Shown: positions 15,240 through 16,116 of the stretch, one piece after another
How the letters are laid out: each line of letters opens with the position of its first letter
How positions within the stretch are numbered: the first letter of the stretch is position 1
Assembly (NCBI GenBank): GCA_017526725.1
Contig: JAFXRA010000042.1
Coordinates: 1 to 16,116 of the forward strand
DNA length: 16,116 bases
Origin: Candidatus Rifleibacteriota bacterium
GTDB taxonomy: Bacteria; Riflebacteria; Ozemobacteria; Ozemobacterales; Ozemobacteraceae
Direction of reading: 5' to 3'
The notes under the pieces: model-generated
The model's database searches: none
What the model saw: only the letters and a program-made list of their open reading frames with translations
What the model was told of the DNA's origin: nothing
Made by a program: the position numbers and the translations under genes

Positions 15240-16116
15240 ATGAAGCGAATTTATTTGTCACTGATTATTGCCGTATCGGCATTCTCTATGCCGATACAGG
15301 CTGCTGAAACCAATAAAGACGTAGATTTAGAAAAAGCTCCCTGGCTTAAAGGTGTTGAAATTGAAATGGTTCCATCTCATATTACACCTGTTATACCAAT
15401 GAAGCTTTATTTGGAAAATGGAGAACAGATTCCTAAAGAGCTTACAGAAGACGAGCCAATTACTGTTCAGGCAGATAGCGACATCTTCTTTGATGAAGCA
15501 CCAAGTAAAGACAGAGATATGGATATTCCCAATCCTTTATGGGAAGCAAATCCATCTGTCAACTGGCAAGTCATAGATTGGGAAACCAACAAAAACACTA
15601 CTTGTTCTGCTACTCCTGGCTTTGCTCCAAATGTTATGGTTGTCATTCCCGAAACACCAACTTCCCGTGGAGCTATAACCTGTTTTGCAGGCCGCAGAAT
15701 GGGTTATGATAATATTCAAACAGGTAGAAGAACAAATACTTTTGCTAACTCAAGCATAGCAAAAGATGTTAAAATCAAAGATATTACTCCACCAACCTGT
15801 GGTTTAGAAATTACCGTTGTAGATGGTCCTTCTGGCTCAATTTACCCGGTTGAAAATCCTCCCAATCATTTTCCGCTTCCCAAAACAGCTGATTTGTTTA
15901 TGACCGGAAGCCTGTTTAATGGTGACCCAGATTATAAAGACGTAGAATCTGGATTAGTTTTGGGGCCGGATATGATTGCTCCAGAAGAAAAAGCAACAAT
16001 ATCAATAAACCAAGACTCAATTCTCAAAATAACAGTAATAGGTCAAGATAACTACAAACTAAATACAGACAAAGTTAAATACGGAATATGCAACGGAACT
16101 GGTGGCGAACCAACCC
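15240..16116 (+). CDS. Secreted protein of unknown function, 3' end outside the window
   Basis: Open from ATG 15240 to the window edge (292 complete codons, no stop). Signal peptide 1-21 or 1-22 (MKRIYLSLIIAV, cleavage at Ile-Gln-Ala-Ala). The mature part has four cysteines so far (122, 148, 187, 284) and beta-type wording. Three segments occur in the same order as in the preceding gene: NPSVNW (104-109), VKIKDITPPTCGLEI (177-191) and GSLF...ESGLVLGP (223-243), so the two are probably ancient paralogues. It lacks the Thr-rich tracts of its partner. D-x-T-P-P is a common start of bacterial Ig-like domains. The role is unknown; two related exported proteins from one transcript suggest a surface or secreted assembly. 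Stop and full length cannot be seen. Confidence 0.85.
   Translation, partial: MKRIYLSLIIAVSAFSMPIQAAETNKDVDLEKAPWLKGVEIEMVPSHITPVIPMKLYLENGEQIPKELTEDEPITVQADSDIFFDEAPSKDRDMDIPNPLWEANPSVNWQVIDWETNKNTTCSATPGFAPNVMVVIPETPTSRGAITCFAGRRMGYDNIQTGRRTNTFANSSIAKDVKIKDITPPTCGLEITVVDGPSGSIYPVENPPNHFPLPKTADLFMTGSLFNGDPDYKDVESGLVLGPDMIAPEEKATISINQDSILKITVIGQDNYKLNTDKVKYGICNGTGGEPT

Overview
The window is AT-rich bacterial DNA (clearly below 40% GC by eye) using the standard bacterial code: TGA and TAA both end genes and no in-frame TGA interrupts a conserved protein. Several gene products are exported (one clear lipoprotein, four proteins with signal peptides), and pseudaminic acid synthase points to a cell surface decorated with nonulosonic acid. 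This fits a Gram-negative-type bacterium, but I cannot name a phylum. The tyrosyl-tRNA synthetase reminds me of clostridial forms and the ornithine carbamoyltransferase belongs to the E. coli ArgI/ArcB-like branch, so the housekeeping genes give mixed signals about ancestry.

Layout. Bases 1-9226 are a leftward block: an operon of a large TPR protein and a small exported helical protein (17-base overlap), preceded by a repeat-rich spacer, and then two very large genes overlapping by ATGA that each encode a UvrD-type helicase fused to a RecB-type PD-(D/E)XK nuclease. Bases 9336-11517 run rightward: a lipoprotein of unknown function, a strong terminator whose right arm carries the -35 box of the next promoter, and tyrS. 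A bidirectional terminator separates tyrS from a leftward pair, ornithine carbamoyltransferase (argF/arcB type) and upstream of it pseI. From 13921 rightward, two secreted proteins of unknown function lie 17 bases apart; the second runs off the window.

How the genes work together. The two helicase-nucleases probably form a heterodimeric double-strand-break end-processing complex of the AddAB/AdnAB kind. Both subunits keep all motor motifs and both nuclease active sites, which most resembles the mycobacterial AdnAB plan. The pair of secreted proteins appears to be distant paralogues made together. The first carries Ser/Thr-rich tracts and is divergent from pseI, so a link between sugar synthesis and surface-protein decoration is conceivable but unproven. 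tyrS and argF are housekeeping genes with their own promoters.

Most unusual feature. Two tandem 87-base palindrome-bearing repeats (3112-3285) sit in frame inside the nuclease half of the second helicase-nuclease, adding 2 x 29 residues while the reading frame and all catalytic residues stay intact. The spacer downstream of the same gene also holds several degenerate palindromes, and its stop codon lies in a heptad repeat. The locus looks repeatedly visited by small repeat elements. I found no transposase, CRISPR array, tRNA or rRNA.
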